Positions 30,681 to 38,847 of a DNA stretch of 39,353 bases are shown here, in pieces (position 1 is the stretch's first letter; every line of letters begins with the position of its first letter). A model generated the notes under the pieces. It did no database searches. It was not told the origin of the DNA and saw only the letters and a list, made by a program, of their open reading frames with translations. A program made the translations under genes and the position numbers. The stretch is from a virus: positions 1 through 39,353 of IMG/VR virus record IMGVR_UViG_3300001839_000026; one strand, written 5' to 3'.

Positions 30681-31868
30681 TCATTGATAAATAGCTGAAA
30701 ACCAGCGTGGATCAGAAAATATCACTTGCATCGGTGCGCTGGCATATGTCAATCCAAGTCTCCCATCTTTAATTTTGCCTGTAGATGCATTAAAATCTTC
30801 TGCTCTAATGATCGCAATTGCTTTATCACTTGCTGCTCGTTTGAACAAATTATGCCCAGCAAAAATTTGATTCAAGTTTGTTTTTTGAACATTTGAATAA
30901 TCTTCGGTAATTGTGTCATATCGATAGGAAAAAACAAATTCAATGTCGCATAACAAATTTTCTTTGAAGAAATATCGATTCCCATTAAGCGGATCGGCTA
31001 TAATTTCTGCACTCGTTATTGTTGCTTGATTATACACCGCTGTTGTTGCAAATGATTCTAACAACAAAGAACCGGCTGGAAAACCATAAAATTTGCTGTT
31101 ATTTATTCTTCCAACAAATTCTTCAGCAGCAACTTTGTATTTTATACCTGTCAATGAATCATATCCATTTTGAATAAAATAAGGCACCATATGCCATTTA
31201 AGCTTTACATTAGCTGTTTTATAAATTTGTTTATACATTCCTGTACTTGCTGATCTCAAATTTGGAACAGAAAATTGTGGATTGTTAGGAGCATAAAATG
31301 ATGAACTACCTACATCCATTGTCAAAAATTCAGCTTTCGGTTCATAAGTCAAAGTTGTATATCGAAAATATTCCGGCATACAATTTGTAAAAACATATGC
31401 TCTTTGATTAACATCTACAAAACTAACGCTGAAAGCACGATCTTTGATGAAATTATCATCAGCAACAATGTAAGGTTTAGGCTCAAAATTTACATTTACA
31501 TCATATTCAAAATATTCAGGATATGTAGGAAATGGCTGTGCTGTATAATGTTTACCTGCACCGAGAGTATAAAATTCGTTATCAATATTCCTTGTATACT
31601 GTTGACCCGTAATTTGAGCAATACTAGTGGCATAAGTGAACGGAAATTGTGGATGAGCGAGTGGTGTTTCTCGGGCAATGCCACTAAATCCATCATTCCT
31701 CAAACTATTGAAGCCTAATGAATAATACAAAAATTCATTGAGTTTTTGTGGTCCAACACGATAAGATTGAGTAAGACTACCTCCACCATGAGAGAATCCC
31801 ATAGAATCTGGAGATGTACTTCCAGTAGTCTGCGGAATCGCATTAAACCATGATGGTTTATCAGCCAT
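30681..31868 (-). CDS. hypothetical virion-type protein (395 aa)
   Basis: The start at 31868 has AGGAAC. The 395 residues are aromatic- and Asn-rich: SMGFSHGGGSLTQSYRVGP, then NEFLYYSLGFNSLRNDGFSG and later WHMVPYFIQNGYDSLTGIKY. There are no enzyme motifs or membrane helices. The C-terminal third has strands such as LLCDIEFVFSYRYDTITEDY. It looks like a folded virion protein such as a tail tip or baseplate component, in keeping with a place downstream of the tape measure. No family is recognised. Confidence 0.5.
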   Translation of the reverse strand: MADKPSWFNAIPQTTGSTSPDSMGFSHGGGSLTQSYRVGPQKLNEFLYYSLGFNSLRNDGFSGIARETPLAHPQFPFTYATSIAQITGQQYTRNIDNEFYTLGAGKHYTAQPFPTYPEYFEYDVNVNFEPKPYIVADDNFIKDRAFSVSFVDVNQRAYVFTNCMPEYFRYTTLTYEPKAEFLTMDVGSSSFYAPNNPQFSVPNLRSASTGMYKQIYKTANVKLKWHMVPYFIQNGYDSLTGIKYKVAAEEFVGRINNSKFYGFPAGSLLLESFATTAVYNQATITSAEIIADPLNGNRYFFKENLLCDIEFVFSYRYDTITEDYSNVQKTNLNQIFAGHNLFKRAASDKAIAIIRAEDFNASTGKIKDGRLGLTYASAPMQVIFSDPRWFSAIYQ

Positions 31869-31869
31869 A

Positions 31870-32049
31870 TTAGTAGGTTCCTTTGTGACAATTACATTCT
31901 TTATAAATAATGGTTGGTTTCATGTTATCTTTTACTTTTTTTAATTCTTCTGTCACAGGATCATTCCACATGGCAACTGCAAATCCAAGAATTACTCCAA
32001 ATGCTGGCAGCAAAGATAAACCGATTTTCAGGAAAAAGTTATCATTCAT
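31870..32049 (-). CDS. small single-pass membrane protein (59 aa)
   Basis: ATG 32049 overlaps the stop of the zinc-ribbon gene (ATGA) and has AAGGAG upstream, so I prefer it over the longer frame. Residues 6-27 (LKIGLSLLPAFGVILGFAVA) form a membrane helix, followed by a charged stretch EELKKVKDNMKP and a short CNCHKG end. A holin- or spanin-like role is possible because of size and neighbours, but nothing proves it. Confidence 0.5.
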   Translation of the reverse strand: MNDNFFLKIGLSLLPAFGVILGFAVAMWNDPVTEELKKVKDNMKPTIIYKECNCHKGTY

Positions 32050-32231
32050 TTCTTTTTGCTCCTTCTTAATCGCCTGAATATACAATTGCAAACTATGTTT
32101 TTCTTTAAGTTGAAATCTTTACACTTTTTGCTACAAAACCGTCTTCTTACTTCTTTTGGATTTTTCTTATCATAAAAAAATAATCTTTCACAAACAGGAC
32201 ACTTTCTTCTTGCACGATGACATGGTTTCAT
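32046..32231 (-). CDS. small zinc-ribbon protein (61 aa)
   Basis: The start at 32231 overlaps the stop of the Lys-rich gene by 4 bp. The 61 residues are very basic and contain CPVCERLFFYD and FCSKKCKDF, a C-x-x-C ... C-x-x-x-C arrangement that looks like a treble-clef or zinc-ribbon knuckle, plus an Arg/Lys-rich tail RRLRRSKKK. Likely DNA- or RNA-binding. It is coupled on both sides by ATGA overlaps in a chain 32407-31870. Confidence 0.55.
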   Translation of the reverse strand: MKPCHRARRKCPVCERLFFYDKKNPKEVRRRFCSKKCKDFNLKKNIVCNCIFRRLRRSKKK

Positions 32232-32407
32232 TTCTTCTTCTTAGATTTTTTAGCCTTAGCTGGTCCTTTTTTGCCAACAGCCTTACTAGCTTTCCGAGCA
32301 ACATTCAAGGCAATGGCTACCGCTTGCTTCTTTGACTTGCCAGCAGCCATTTCTTTCTTAATGTTGTGACCGATAGTCTTTTTGCTATAACCCTTTTTAA
32401 GTGGCAT
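32228..32407 (-). CDS. lysine-rich small phage protein (59 aa)
   Basis: This short gene starts at ATG 32407 (RBS AGAGGTG) and ends in TGA 32230-32228, overlapping the next start. It encodes MPLKKGYSKKTIGHNIKKEM, then AAGKSKKQAVAIALNVARKA and a Lys/Ala tail. 'M-P-L-K-K-G-x-S-x-K-T-I ... G-x-x-x-x-Q-A-V-A-I-A-L' is a familiar opening of small basic proteins in many phage genomes. Its role is unknown; nucleic-acid binding is suggested by charge. Confidence 0.75.
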   Translation of the reverse strand: MPLKKGYSKKTIGHNIKKEMAAGKSKKQAVAIALNVARKASKAVGKKGPAKAKKSKKKK

Positions 32408-32417
32408 AATTCACCTC

Positions 32418-32789
32418 TTATTGTAAGAATTTGAGTTTATAAATTCCGTGCTTAGTATCTGAAACAATGTCTTCAAGCAAATTGACCAAGTGACCATTTT
32501 TAGACATGTCAGACGCATAGTCGTCTTTCATCTCTTGTACAACAGTCAAAAAGTCATCTTCAAGATATTCAACAATGTCTTCTGGCTTCACGGGAGTGAC
32601 AGAAAATCCTTTGATTTCCAAAAGACCATCTGTTTGGACAATCTCGACAAAGCTGTCAAAATGATCAAGCATTGCATCATAAAGACCATTAAGAGCCTTA
32701 TGGGCTGCATAAGAAGTAGTTTTCAAATGAGCAATGTGAAGAATGTCACGACATGAAAGAAGCACAGAAGCGAAATCGGATGGTTTCAT
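32418..32789 (-). CDS. helical DUF5856 / ferritin-like phage protein (123 aa)
   Basis: The start at 32789 has GAGGTAAC. The protein is helical: SVLLSCRDILHIAHLKTTSY, then AAHKALNGLYDAMLDHFDSF and VEIVQ. 'H-x-x-H-L-x-T-x-S-(Y/F)-A-x-H-K-A-L-x-x-(L/F)-Y-D' is what I recall from the DUF5856 family of phage proteins, which look like small ferritin/Dps-type bundles. His and Glu/Asp residues on the first helices could bind a metal. Its start codon lies 10 bp from the plus-facing promoter-hairpin copy D. The function is not known. Confidence 0.6.
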   Translation of the reverse strand: MKPSDFASVLLSCRDILHIAHLKTTSYAAHKALNGLYDAMLDHFDSFVEIVQTDGLLEIKGFSVTPVKPEDIVEYLEDDFLTVVQEMKDDYASDMSKNGHLVNLLEDIVSDTKHGIYKLKFLQ

Positions 32790-32798
32790 AGTTACCTC

Positions 32799-32856
32799 TT
32801 GACAAATCTAAAAACATAAACTAAACTAAAAAAAGTAACCCGTCCTAAGTTGACGG
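32799..32856 (+). promoter_or_regulatory. promoter-hairpin element, copy D
   Basis: TTGACA (32799-32804), a 17-bp spacer, TAAACT (32822-32827), 12 nt, then CCGTC (32840-32844) - CTAAGTT - GACGG (32852-32856). It points to the right, antisense to the minus genes at 32976 and 33316. The following 120 bp (32857-32975) hold a stretch richer in G+C than the surroundings but no gene. Confidence 0.7.
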
Positions 32857-32975
32857 ATAATTACCTCAAAAAAAAATAGCTGGCTGAAATACTGACGCTG
32901 TTAATCTTCGTATTTCATTTTACGGCGAACCGGAGCAGGAAACAGCAAAAACGCCCGCCACTTGCCGTCACCAGC

Positions 32976-33287
32976 TTATGCCAAAATGTATTTAAGAGCC
33001 AATTTAAGCAAAAACATAATCGCAGCAGAACTCAATATTCCCTTTTTAATACTGTCAATATTAGGATCGCTGATAATACCCTCTAATTCATCAACGCAAG
33101 CCTCATCAGATACAACCATCATAGGATTTTCTTGATGAACAAGAGGAATACCCATATGCAGACAATATCCAGCAATATTCCAACTTGCAGTTACTACTTC
33201 AGGCAAGTCATGCTCACCTACGCCACGAAACTTTTCTAAAAGAATGTTGACAGCTTGAAAATCTAAAGACTCTGGTAATTGAATCAT
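32976..33287 (-). CDS. hypothetical protein with C-terminal hydrophobic helix (103 aa)
   Basis: The start at 33287 has AAGGAG. The 103 residues begin MIQLPESLDFQAVNILLEKF and end with a hydrophobic stretch ILSSAAIMFLLKLALKYILA, which looks like a tail anchor or membrane helix. The middle is acidic. No family is recognised. It sits between the cysteine protease and the DUF5856-like gene, in the zone where lysis genes would be expected. Confidence 0.5.
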   Translation of the reverse strand: MIQLPESLDFQAVNILLEKFRGVGEHDLPEVVTASWNIAGYCLHMGIPLVHQENPMMVVSDEACVDELEGIISDPNIDSIKKGILSSAAIMFLLKLALKYILA

Positions 33288-33315
33288 ATTTATCTCCTTG
33301 AAATAATTATCTGAT

Positions 33316-34239
33316 TTAGAAATTCCAATCGATTTGCCTCTTGGGAAATCCTGAATAACTGCTTAATGCAAAACTATCACCAGCAGCCAACATACGATCA
33401 ACCACAGCAGCATCAGCCCAAAATGCACCATCATTCATGGGAATTGATCCTTTCGGACCCTTGATCCATTTACTTCCCCATGAATTGTCAATAATGAACC
33501 CATCACGCAATTTGTTGTTCTGTTTCTTTTTCTGATATCCACTAATGCACATACAATGCCCCCAACTACCAGATGGCTTGGCAAATCCTTGTTCATCTCT
33601 TGTGCTTGAGAAGCCTTGATTGGAACAAACTGTAATAAAGAAACCTTGAGCGAGAGCAACCATCGCATCTTTGTAATTAGTAATTTTGGTGTAACTCTTT
33701 ACAGGATGCAACTTTGCGACATTTTCCATGTCTTTGCTCATCCCAATTTTACCCAATTTACGACATTGAGCTTCGTCATATGCTGTGAGATCAAGATCGC
33801 CGTATTTGCCTCTCTTGACCATGCCATATTGTTTGATTGCCTGACAAGCCCATGCACCAATAGAACCATCACCAGTTATGCGCCCACCGCCAATTTCAAC
33901 ACGACTAAGTGCATATGTTACTTCCTGCGTCAAAGTCTGAAATTCTTCTTTATCTTTCAATAAATAAATTTCTGCCAATGATAAATATTCGACTGCTTTT
34001 GTAGTACCAAAACCGACGCAACTACCCACAGACTTTTGATCATAATCAGGTAATGCATGTCCTAATACTTTTGTTGCTATTTCAGCACCAGAGATATAAT
34101 CTGGTATATCATCATAGCTTAAACCAGATGCATCAGTATCATTCCAAAGTTGTACATTGTTAGCCTTTACTACATCAGCTACAATATCAGGTTCATTTAT
34201 CCAACCAAAATAAGCTGGTGCTATAATCTTATTACTCAT
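33316..34239 (-). CDS. papain-like (C1) cysteine protease (307 aa)
   Basis: The start at 34239 has AGGAG. All catalytic landmarks of the C1 family are present in order: Gln68 and Cys74 in DQKSVGSCVGFG, His228 in GSWGHCMCISGY, Asn252 in FIIDNSWGSKW. No signal peptide is visible. Residues 1-60 may be a propeptide or substrate-binding extension. Papain-type enzymes cut peptide bonds. In a phage this could process virion proteins, act at entry, or degrade a protein-rich cell wall at lysis. It lies among small membrane-protein genes and there is no obvious peptidoglycan hydrolase in the genome. Confidence 0.8.
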   Translation of the reverse strand: MSNKIIAPAYFGWINEPDIVADVVKANNVQLWNDTDASGLSYDDIPDYISGAEIATKVLGHALPDYDQKSVGSCVGFGTTKAVEYLSLAEIYLLKDKEEFQTLTQEVTYALSRVEIGGGRITGDGSIGAWACQAIKQYGMVKRGKYGDLDLTAYDEAQCRKLGKIGMSKDMENVAKLHPVKSYTKITNYKDAMVALAQGFFITVCSNQGFSSTRDEQGFAKPSGSWGHCMCISGYQKKKQNNKLRDGFIIDNSWGSKWIKGPKGSIPMNDGAFWADAAVVDRMLAAGDSFALSSYSGFPKRQIDWNF

Positions 34240-34248
34240 GTTAAACTC

Positions 34249-34548
34249 CTATTTGCATTTGCAAAGCCAAACTCTTAATGCTGCATTGATCTTGCTTTTT
34301 GGGTCTTTTGCTTTCTTTGTGCCAGTTAGCTTTTTCTTCATACCACACATTCTGGCGCAAAAACTCTTTCGTCTAGCTTGAGTTTTTTTGCTCATTTTCT
34401 TGACACCACCCTTTTTCTTGGCTTCACGCTTTGTATCAATACCGGCATGAATTCCCAATTTTTTGGCATATGCCCGTGATAGACCGCCTTCAGGATGATT
34501 TTTTTTAGGGTTGTATCCCTTATAAGGTTTCTTCTTTTTTGCTGCCAT
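34249..34548 (-). CDS. lysine-rich phage protein, DUF6321-like (99 aa)
   Basis: ATG 34548 has GAGG and gives MAAKKKKPYKGYNPKKNHPE. A longer frame would run through the repeat motif. The 99 residues contain NHPEGGLSRAYAKKLGIHAG, then RRKSFCARMCGMKKKL and PKSKINAALRVW. 'H-P-E-G-G-L ... RRKSFCARM-x-GM' is the pattern I recall from DUF6321-type proteins in phages. Highly basic, likely nucleic-acid binding. It stands between the secreted protein and the protease. Confidence 0.6.
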   Translation of the reverse strand: MAAKKKKPYKGYNPKKNHPEGGLSRAYAKKLGIHAGIDTKREAKKKGGVKKMSKKTQARRKSFCARMCGMKKKLTGTKKAKDPKSKINAALRVWLCKCK

Positions 34549-34564
34549 TTTTACCTCACAAAAA

Positions 34565-34584
34565 GGGGTAGACGAGATATCGAT
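34565..34584 (-). repeat. dispersed ~20-bp motif, copy 3
   Basis: On the minus strand this reads ATCGATATCTCGTCTACCCC and then runs into TTTTTG. Its first 15 bases equal those of copy 1 (1867). The GGG / CCC flanks and the T run allow a weak terminator after the secreted-protein gene. Confidence 0.5.
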
Positions 34585-34598
34585 CCCTCTGTACGCCA

Positions 34599-35258
34599 TC
34601 ATCTCGGATTAGGAGCAAACACAGTTTTCTTGCTTGCTGCCTTATCTAATGCATCTGTGATTTTGGTTACAAATTTATTGACTTTAGCCTGAAGAACTTC
34701 ATCCATCTTTGCATCATCTGTGCCTAATTCTTTGGCAATCATATCAGATACAGCTTTCTTGATAACTTTTGATGGATTTTCTGCTAGATTCTTTTTTAGG
34801 TAAGCCTCAAAATCAGACAAGTTTTCATAAGCTAATTGCATAGAACACTTTAGCACATATGACATACGAATGATATCATCTGTCTTAGTTGGGCTAGTTT
34901 CTGCTTTAGACGCTGCCAAAATAGCTGATAGAATCTCATCTTGTGGTGCAGGAGGATTTACCGGCTTTGCATCATCATTTTCTGATACAATAAGGGTGAT
35001 GATAACAGGATCGCTAGGAATGTTATTATTTGCCGTATAAGCGATTATTTTGTAATTGCCAGCCTTAGATGCCACAACCACAGTTTTCTTCTTATCAGTC
35101 AAAAGATCGCTAGGAAACACAGATAGATCATCTAGCGTGACGAACTTGACAACTTCGCCAACTAGCGACGGCGCAGAAACAGTAATGAATTGAGCGGGTT
35201 TGCCTTTAATTTCAGGATTTTGGGCAAAAAGGGTAAGAGCAAGCAAAAAACTAAACAT
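34599..35258 (-). CDS. secreted protein with signal peptide (219 aa)
   Basis: ATG 35258 has AAGGAG eight bases upstream. The longer frame overlaps the tape measure without an RBS. Signal peptide: MFSFLLALTLFA with cleavage likely before QNP. Residues 20-105 form a beta domain: PSLVGEVVKFVTLDDLSVFP, DLLTDKKKTVVV, AGNYKIIAYTANNNIPSDPV. This wording ('V-F-P-x-x-L-L-x-D ... T-V-V-V ... G-x-Y-x-x-x-A-Y-T') is one I associate from memory with planctomycete genomes and their phages. After a Pro-rich linker comes a helical C-terminal domain with repeated Asp/Lys helices. Function unknown; an exported or virion-attached role is possible. Confidence 0.6.
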   Translation of the reverse strand: MFSFLLALTLFAQNPEIKGKPAQFITVSAPSLVGEVVKFVTLDDLSVFPSDLLTDKKKTVVVASKAGNYKIIAYTANNNIPSDPVIITLIVSENDDAKPVNPPAPQDEILSAILAASKAETSPTKTDDIIRMSYVLKCSMQLAYENLSDFEAYLKKNLAENPSKVIKKAVSDMIAKELGTDDAKMDEVLQAKVNKFVTKITDALDKAASKKTVFAPNPR

Positions 35259-35280
35259 ATGATTCTCCTTGATAAAATAA

Positions 35281-38079
35281 TTATCGACCCCCTCTAGCGG
35301 GGATAAATGGTTTTCTTTCATTCGTGAATGCTTGGACGAGTGCGCTTGCTTGCGGATTTGCAAGTAATTGATCAAGTTTTGAAAATACAGACATTTGCAT
35401 TCTTTCGAGCGTATAACCGGCAGTAAATGCTCTTTGTTGCATTTCACGCCCAACATCAGATATGCCTTTGAAGCTGGCTTGTCCGACTGTGGGGAACATA
35501 GCTGGGATATATTGATCTTTACTGCGATCTCTCTTTTTCAATGCTTCTCGTTTTGGTTTATTTTCTTCTTCTACTCCTAATGCTTTAGCCAATGCTGGTG
35601 GAAGTTTTGCTTCACCAACTGCTTTAGAAAGACCAGAGAAGTCACCTTTAGTGCCTGCTCCAACGAACCATCCGAGCCATCCTGCGAAGTCTTCTAGGGC
35701 AGCAAGTACGATTTTTATGCCAGAAATGAATGGCGCAACAATCCAATTGTACAAACCATCGCCAATCCATTTAACAGTTTCACCAAGCCAATTCAACCAT
35801 TTACCAACAGTAGAAACAGCAGTAGCTGCTGCTGAAATATCCTCAACTATTTGTGCAACACCATTAACTAAATCTTCAATTAAGGTTTCAAAATCCATTT
35901 CTCCAATGGCATCAATTACAGTTTGAGCCAAAGTGGCTAAAGCTAGTTGTAAAGATTGAATTATGCCAGAATTAACCAAATCATTTAGAATTCCGTTAAG
36001 TCCTTGATTAAGAATTTGGAGTGCTGGTGTGAGGACTGTGCCAATAATTGCTGCCATACTTTCAAGCAATTGATTTGTCATCTGTGCAGTAGCAGGATCA
36101 ACTAAATTGACGAATCCAGCCATTTCTTTCATGATGGCTGGCAATCCCTTTAATGGATTGATAAGTGCTTCTTGTATCTTTGGTAAATAATCAGTTTGTA
36201 GTTCTCCGACTGTATCAGCTTGACTTTGTTTTCTCTTAGCTTTCATGCCAAGAAGATCAAAACCAAAGAATAAACGATCAGCAGCATTGCTTAATCTCGT
36301 TAATGCAGTTGCAAATGGTGTTAATATTGTGTTGACGATTTTGCCTAATATTTTGCCAACACCGCCGATGATATTGCCAAATGCTGATGCAATTTTAAGT
36401 GTGTTTTTAAGTTCTAATCCAAAAGATGCAACATTAGCAGTTAACAATCCAGATACTAAATTTCCAAGACTTAGTAAACTTTTACCAGCATTGAATGCAA
36501 CAGAAGTTAATGTACTCATTGATTTGCCGAGTACACTTTCACCGGCAGCTTCTGATAATTTTTTACCTATTGCTGTTACGCCTTTGAATAAAGATTGAAT
36601 TCCTTTTCCAATACCGGCACCAGCAACAGCACCACCCGCTGCACCAGCCATTCCTCCCATCGGACCACCAAGAGTACCACCGATGCCAGCACCAATTGCA
36701 CCACCAATCATGCCTGATCTTTTACCAAAAAAATTGCCAATAGATTTCATCCATTGTGGCATTTGCATTTGGGAAGAGCGAGGTTGTTTCAGATTAAATA
36801 ATTTATCTAATGTGTCTTTTAACTTTGGATTAGCTTCTTTGAGTTTGTCAATAAATGTTGTGTCTATTTTTGCAAGATCACGCAACATTGATTCAAATTC
36901 TGTACTTGCTTTTTGTAATTCATCAATTCTGAATATTTTTTCAGAAGCAGGCAAAGCACTAATTTCTTGTATAGTATCTTGTAATACTTCTAAATGTTTT
37001 CCTACTGCTTTTGCGTTTTTGTCATATGCTGCTGATTGTTCAAAAATCGTAGAATAGAGGCTTTCCATTTCTCTATCTGCTGCATCTTGAGTAGCATTAA
37101 GTGTTCTTAACTTTTCGTTTGATTGTGATACTGTCCTACTCCATTGCTTCAGATCATTGAAATTGTTTATTATTTCTCGTTCAAAATCATTTATCGCTGG
37201 ATCAGTATTTCTAAGATGTGTTCCAAAATCATTTAATTCATTTCTTAATACTTCTAGGATATCATTAAATGTTTCACCATCACTTGCAAAATGCGTAACT
37301 AAATCTTGAAAACTACCAATCATTCCTTGTGTGGCAGGTGTCATACGAGCAAAAGCAGCATTTAATTCACCAATAATTCTTTGCCAGTTTTCTTGTGCTG
37401 CTACTGATTCATCATAGATTCTAGTTGCTTCAATTTCGCTTTCAATAGCAATTGAAGTTGCATCATTTTGTCTATTTATTGTATTTCTTAATGATTCAGC
37501 ATCTTTAATCAATTCTTTGAATGTTATGCTACTCATTCCTTTGAGTTTTGTCTCAATTATAGTTAATGCAGATGATATTGAACTTACGGCTTCAGGAGCG
37601 TGTTCTTCAGATACAGGTGCAATTTCAGGCATTCTTACAGATTGTAATGCATCTTTTATTTTAACAGGTTTAATTTTAGCTAATTCTTTTACTGATACAG
37701 TTGCAATGCCCATAGCAGCAGCAAAACCAGAAATCGTTTTGATAAATCTATCAATAATTCCAAAACCACCAAATGATCCAAGAGCATCACGGATTTCTTG
37801 ACCTAATTTTGCAAATAAGTCAGCATTAGTCTTTAGATTTTTATTTTGACCACGCAACGCAGCAATATTGCCAGTTGCAGGATTTGCAGAAGTTTGAAGT
37901 AATCGTAAATGCTTGTTTTGAATCTGCACCAATTGATTCAAAAGGAAATTGTTTCTTTTTGTGTAATTTGCTTGTTTCTCCATTGCATCTGCAACCATAT
38001 CAAGCGCATCGGTTAATGGCTTGAAAGCATCAGATGGATCAGAGTCGCCACTTGTTGGTGTTGGTATATCAATTGGCAT
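35281..38079 (-). CDS. tail tape measure protein (932 aa)
   Basis: The start at 38079 overlaps the TAA of the frameshift product by one base and has AAGGA. The 932-residue, mostly helical protein has coiled-coil regions up to about residue 450, then Gly/Ala-rich hydrophobic stretches (GAIGAGIGGTLGGPMGG) and several predicted membrane-like helices (LVSGLLTANVASFGLELKNT), ending in a basic tail. This is typical for siphovirus tape measures, which set tail length and help DNA injection. By the usual rule of about 0.15 nm per residue the tail would be near 140 nm. No lytic domain was seen. It follows the chaperone pair, as expected. Confidence 0.85.
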   Translation of the reverse strand: MPIDIPTPTSGDSDPSDAFKPLTDALDMVADAMEKQANYTKRNNFLLNQLVQIQNKHLRLLQTSANPATGNIAALRGQNKNLKTNADLFAKLGQEIRDALGSFGGFGIIDRFIKTISGFAAAMGIATVSVKELAKIKPVKIKDALQSVRMPEIAPVSEEHAPEAVSSISSALTIIETKLKGMSSITFKELIKDAESLRNTINRQNDATSIAIESEIEATRIYDESVAAQENWQRIIGELNAAFARMTPATQGMIGSFQDLVTHFASDGETFNDILEVLRNELNDFGTHLRNTDPAINDFEREIINNFNDLKQWSRTVSQSNEKLRTLNATQDAADREMESLYSTIFEQSAAYDKNAKAVGKHLEVLQDTIQEISALPASEKIFRIDELQKASTEFESMLRDLAKIDTTFIDKLKEANPKLKDTLDKLFNLKQPRSSQMQMPQWMKSIGNFFGKRSGMIGGAIGAGIGGTLGGPMGGMAGAAGGAVAGAGIGKGIQSLFKGVTAIGKKLSEAAGESVLGKSMSTLTSVAFNAGKSLLSLGNLVSGLLTANVASFGLELKNTLKIASAFGNIIGGVGKILGKIVNTILTPFATALTRLSNAADRLFFGFDLLGMKAKRKQSQADTVGELQTDYLPKIQEALINPLKGLPAIMKEMAGFVNLVDPATAQMTNQLLESMAAIIGTVLTPALQILNQGLNGILNDLVNSGIIQSLQLALATLAQTVIDAIGEMDFETLIEDLVNGVAQIVEDISAAATAVSTVGKWLNWLGETVKWIGDGLYNWIVAPFISGIKIVLAALEDFAGWLGWFVGAGTKGDFSGLSKAVGEAKLPPALAKALGVEEENKPKREALKKRDRSKDQYIPAMFPTVGQASFKGISDVGREMQQRAFTAGYTLERMQMSVFSKLDQLLANPQASALVQAFTNERKPFIPARGGR

Positions 38080-38818
38080 TAGATGTAATCCTTGTATAAT
38101 TCGTTAAATTCTTTCTCCAATTCGACGGGATCACGACCGAATTGTTTGCCGACATTGATGAAGTTTTGTCGTTCAATTTCTGGTATAAATATTGTCCTAG
38201 ATTGTAATGGATCAAGTTGTTGCTTCTGCCCGTGCTTGTCTCTTTCGCCAAAATATAATGTGTGTATCTGATAATCAGTCAATAAAGCAATTTGCCCTAG
38301 TGGGAGAGAAAAAGGCTCCTCCACTAGGGCAGCATAACATGACGCTACACCAAAAACCTGATGCTGGCTTAGTCGCTCTGGTCTGCCTTCTCCAGATTTT
38401 TTTTTAGTTGAGGAAAAGAAAGATCGAGCAATTGTTTAATCAATAGAGAACAATCAAGAGGATTTTGCAATAACGCATCTTCCCAATATTCTTGACTCTC
38501 TCCAGATGAAATCGCCAACAAGGTAGCAATCCCTGTAGGAGTTCCCAAAAACTGTTGCATGGTGCGTGATCCAAAACTGTACTTTCCAGAAACTACAGCC
38601 TCAGAATGCGATTCCCACGCCAACTTAAATTCATCATCGGACAATTGAACTTTTTCATTTTTCAAAAGCTGCTTGGCTTTTGTAATAAGCTTGTTTTCTA
38701 ATGCAGCCTTCACAGTTTGATCAACTAACTTGAATTTCAGCTTCTTTCCATCAATTTCATGTTCCAAACCACCACCGAAATTACCCAGATTAGCAATAAC
38801 ATTAGCATTCTGTTCCAT
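38079..38818 (-). CDS. tail assembly chaperone, -1 frameshift fusion (gpGT-like, 246 aa)
   Basis: The 0-frame gene from 38818 holds a run of nine A (38405-38397) in CTA-AAA-AAA-AAT, a canonical A-AAA-AAA slip site. After a -1 shift the frame stays open through KSGEGRPERLSQHQVFGVAS, CYAALVEEPFSLPLG and then LTDYQIHTLYFGERDKHG to the TAA at 38081-38079, giving 140 + 106 residues. The C-terminal part has no good start of its own (only GTG without RBS) and has the look of other 'T' extensions (L-T-x-x-Q-I-x-x-L-Y-F). The two products usually bind the tape measure and guide tube assembly. Confidence 0.85.
38369..38818 (-). CDS. tail assembly chaperone, short form (gpG-like, 149 aa)
   Basis: The start at 38818 has GGGAG. 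The 149 residues (MEQNANVIANLGNFGGGLEH) contain a helical middle (KLKFKLVDQTVKAALENKLI) and a C-terminal FPQLKKNLEKADQSD. Normal termination gives this form and slippage at 38397-38405 gives the long form. Size, position just ahead of the tape measure and the slip site identify it as the G-type chaperone. Its start lies 29 bp from the plus-facing promoter-hairpin copy E, which points away. Confidence 0.8.
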   Translation of the reverse strand: MEQNANVIANLGNFGGGLEHEIDGKKLKFKLVDQTVKAALENKLITKAKQLLKNEKVQLSDDEFKLAWESHSEAVVSGKYSFGSRTMQQFLGTPTGIATLLAISSGESQEYWEDALLQNPLDCSLLIKQLLDLSFPQLKKNLEKADQSD

Positions 38819-38847
38819 ATATTGCTCCCAAAATAAAGATCACACAA

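Noticed and set aside
34549-34602. Longer start of the gene at 34249
   Set aside because: The extension runs through the dispersed motif and has no RBS, while ATG 34548 has a good one.
35651-37801. Several plus-strand frames opposite the tape measure
   Set aside because: Low-complexity complements of a helical gene, without RBS or promoters.
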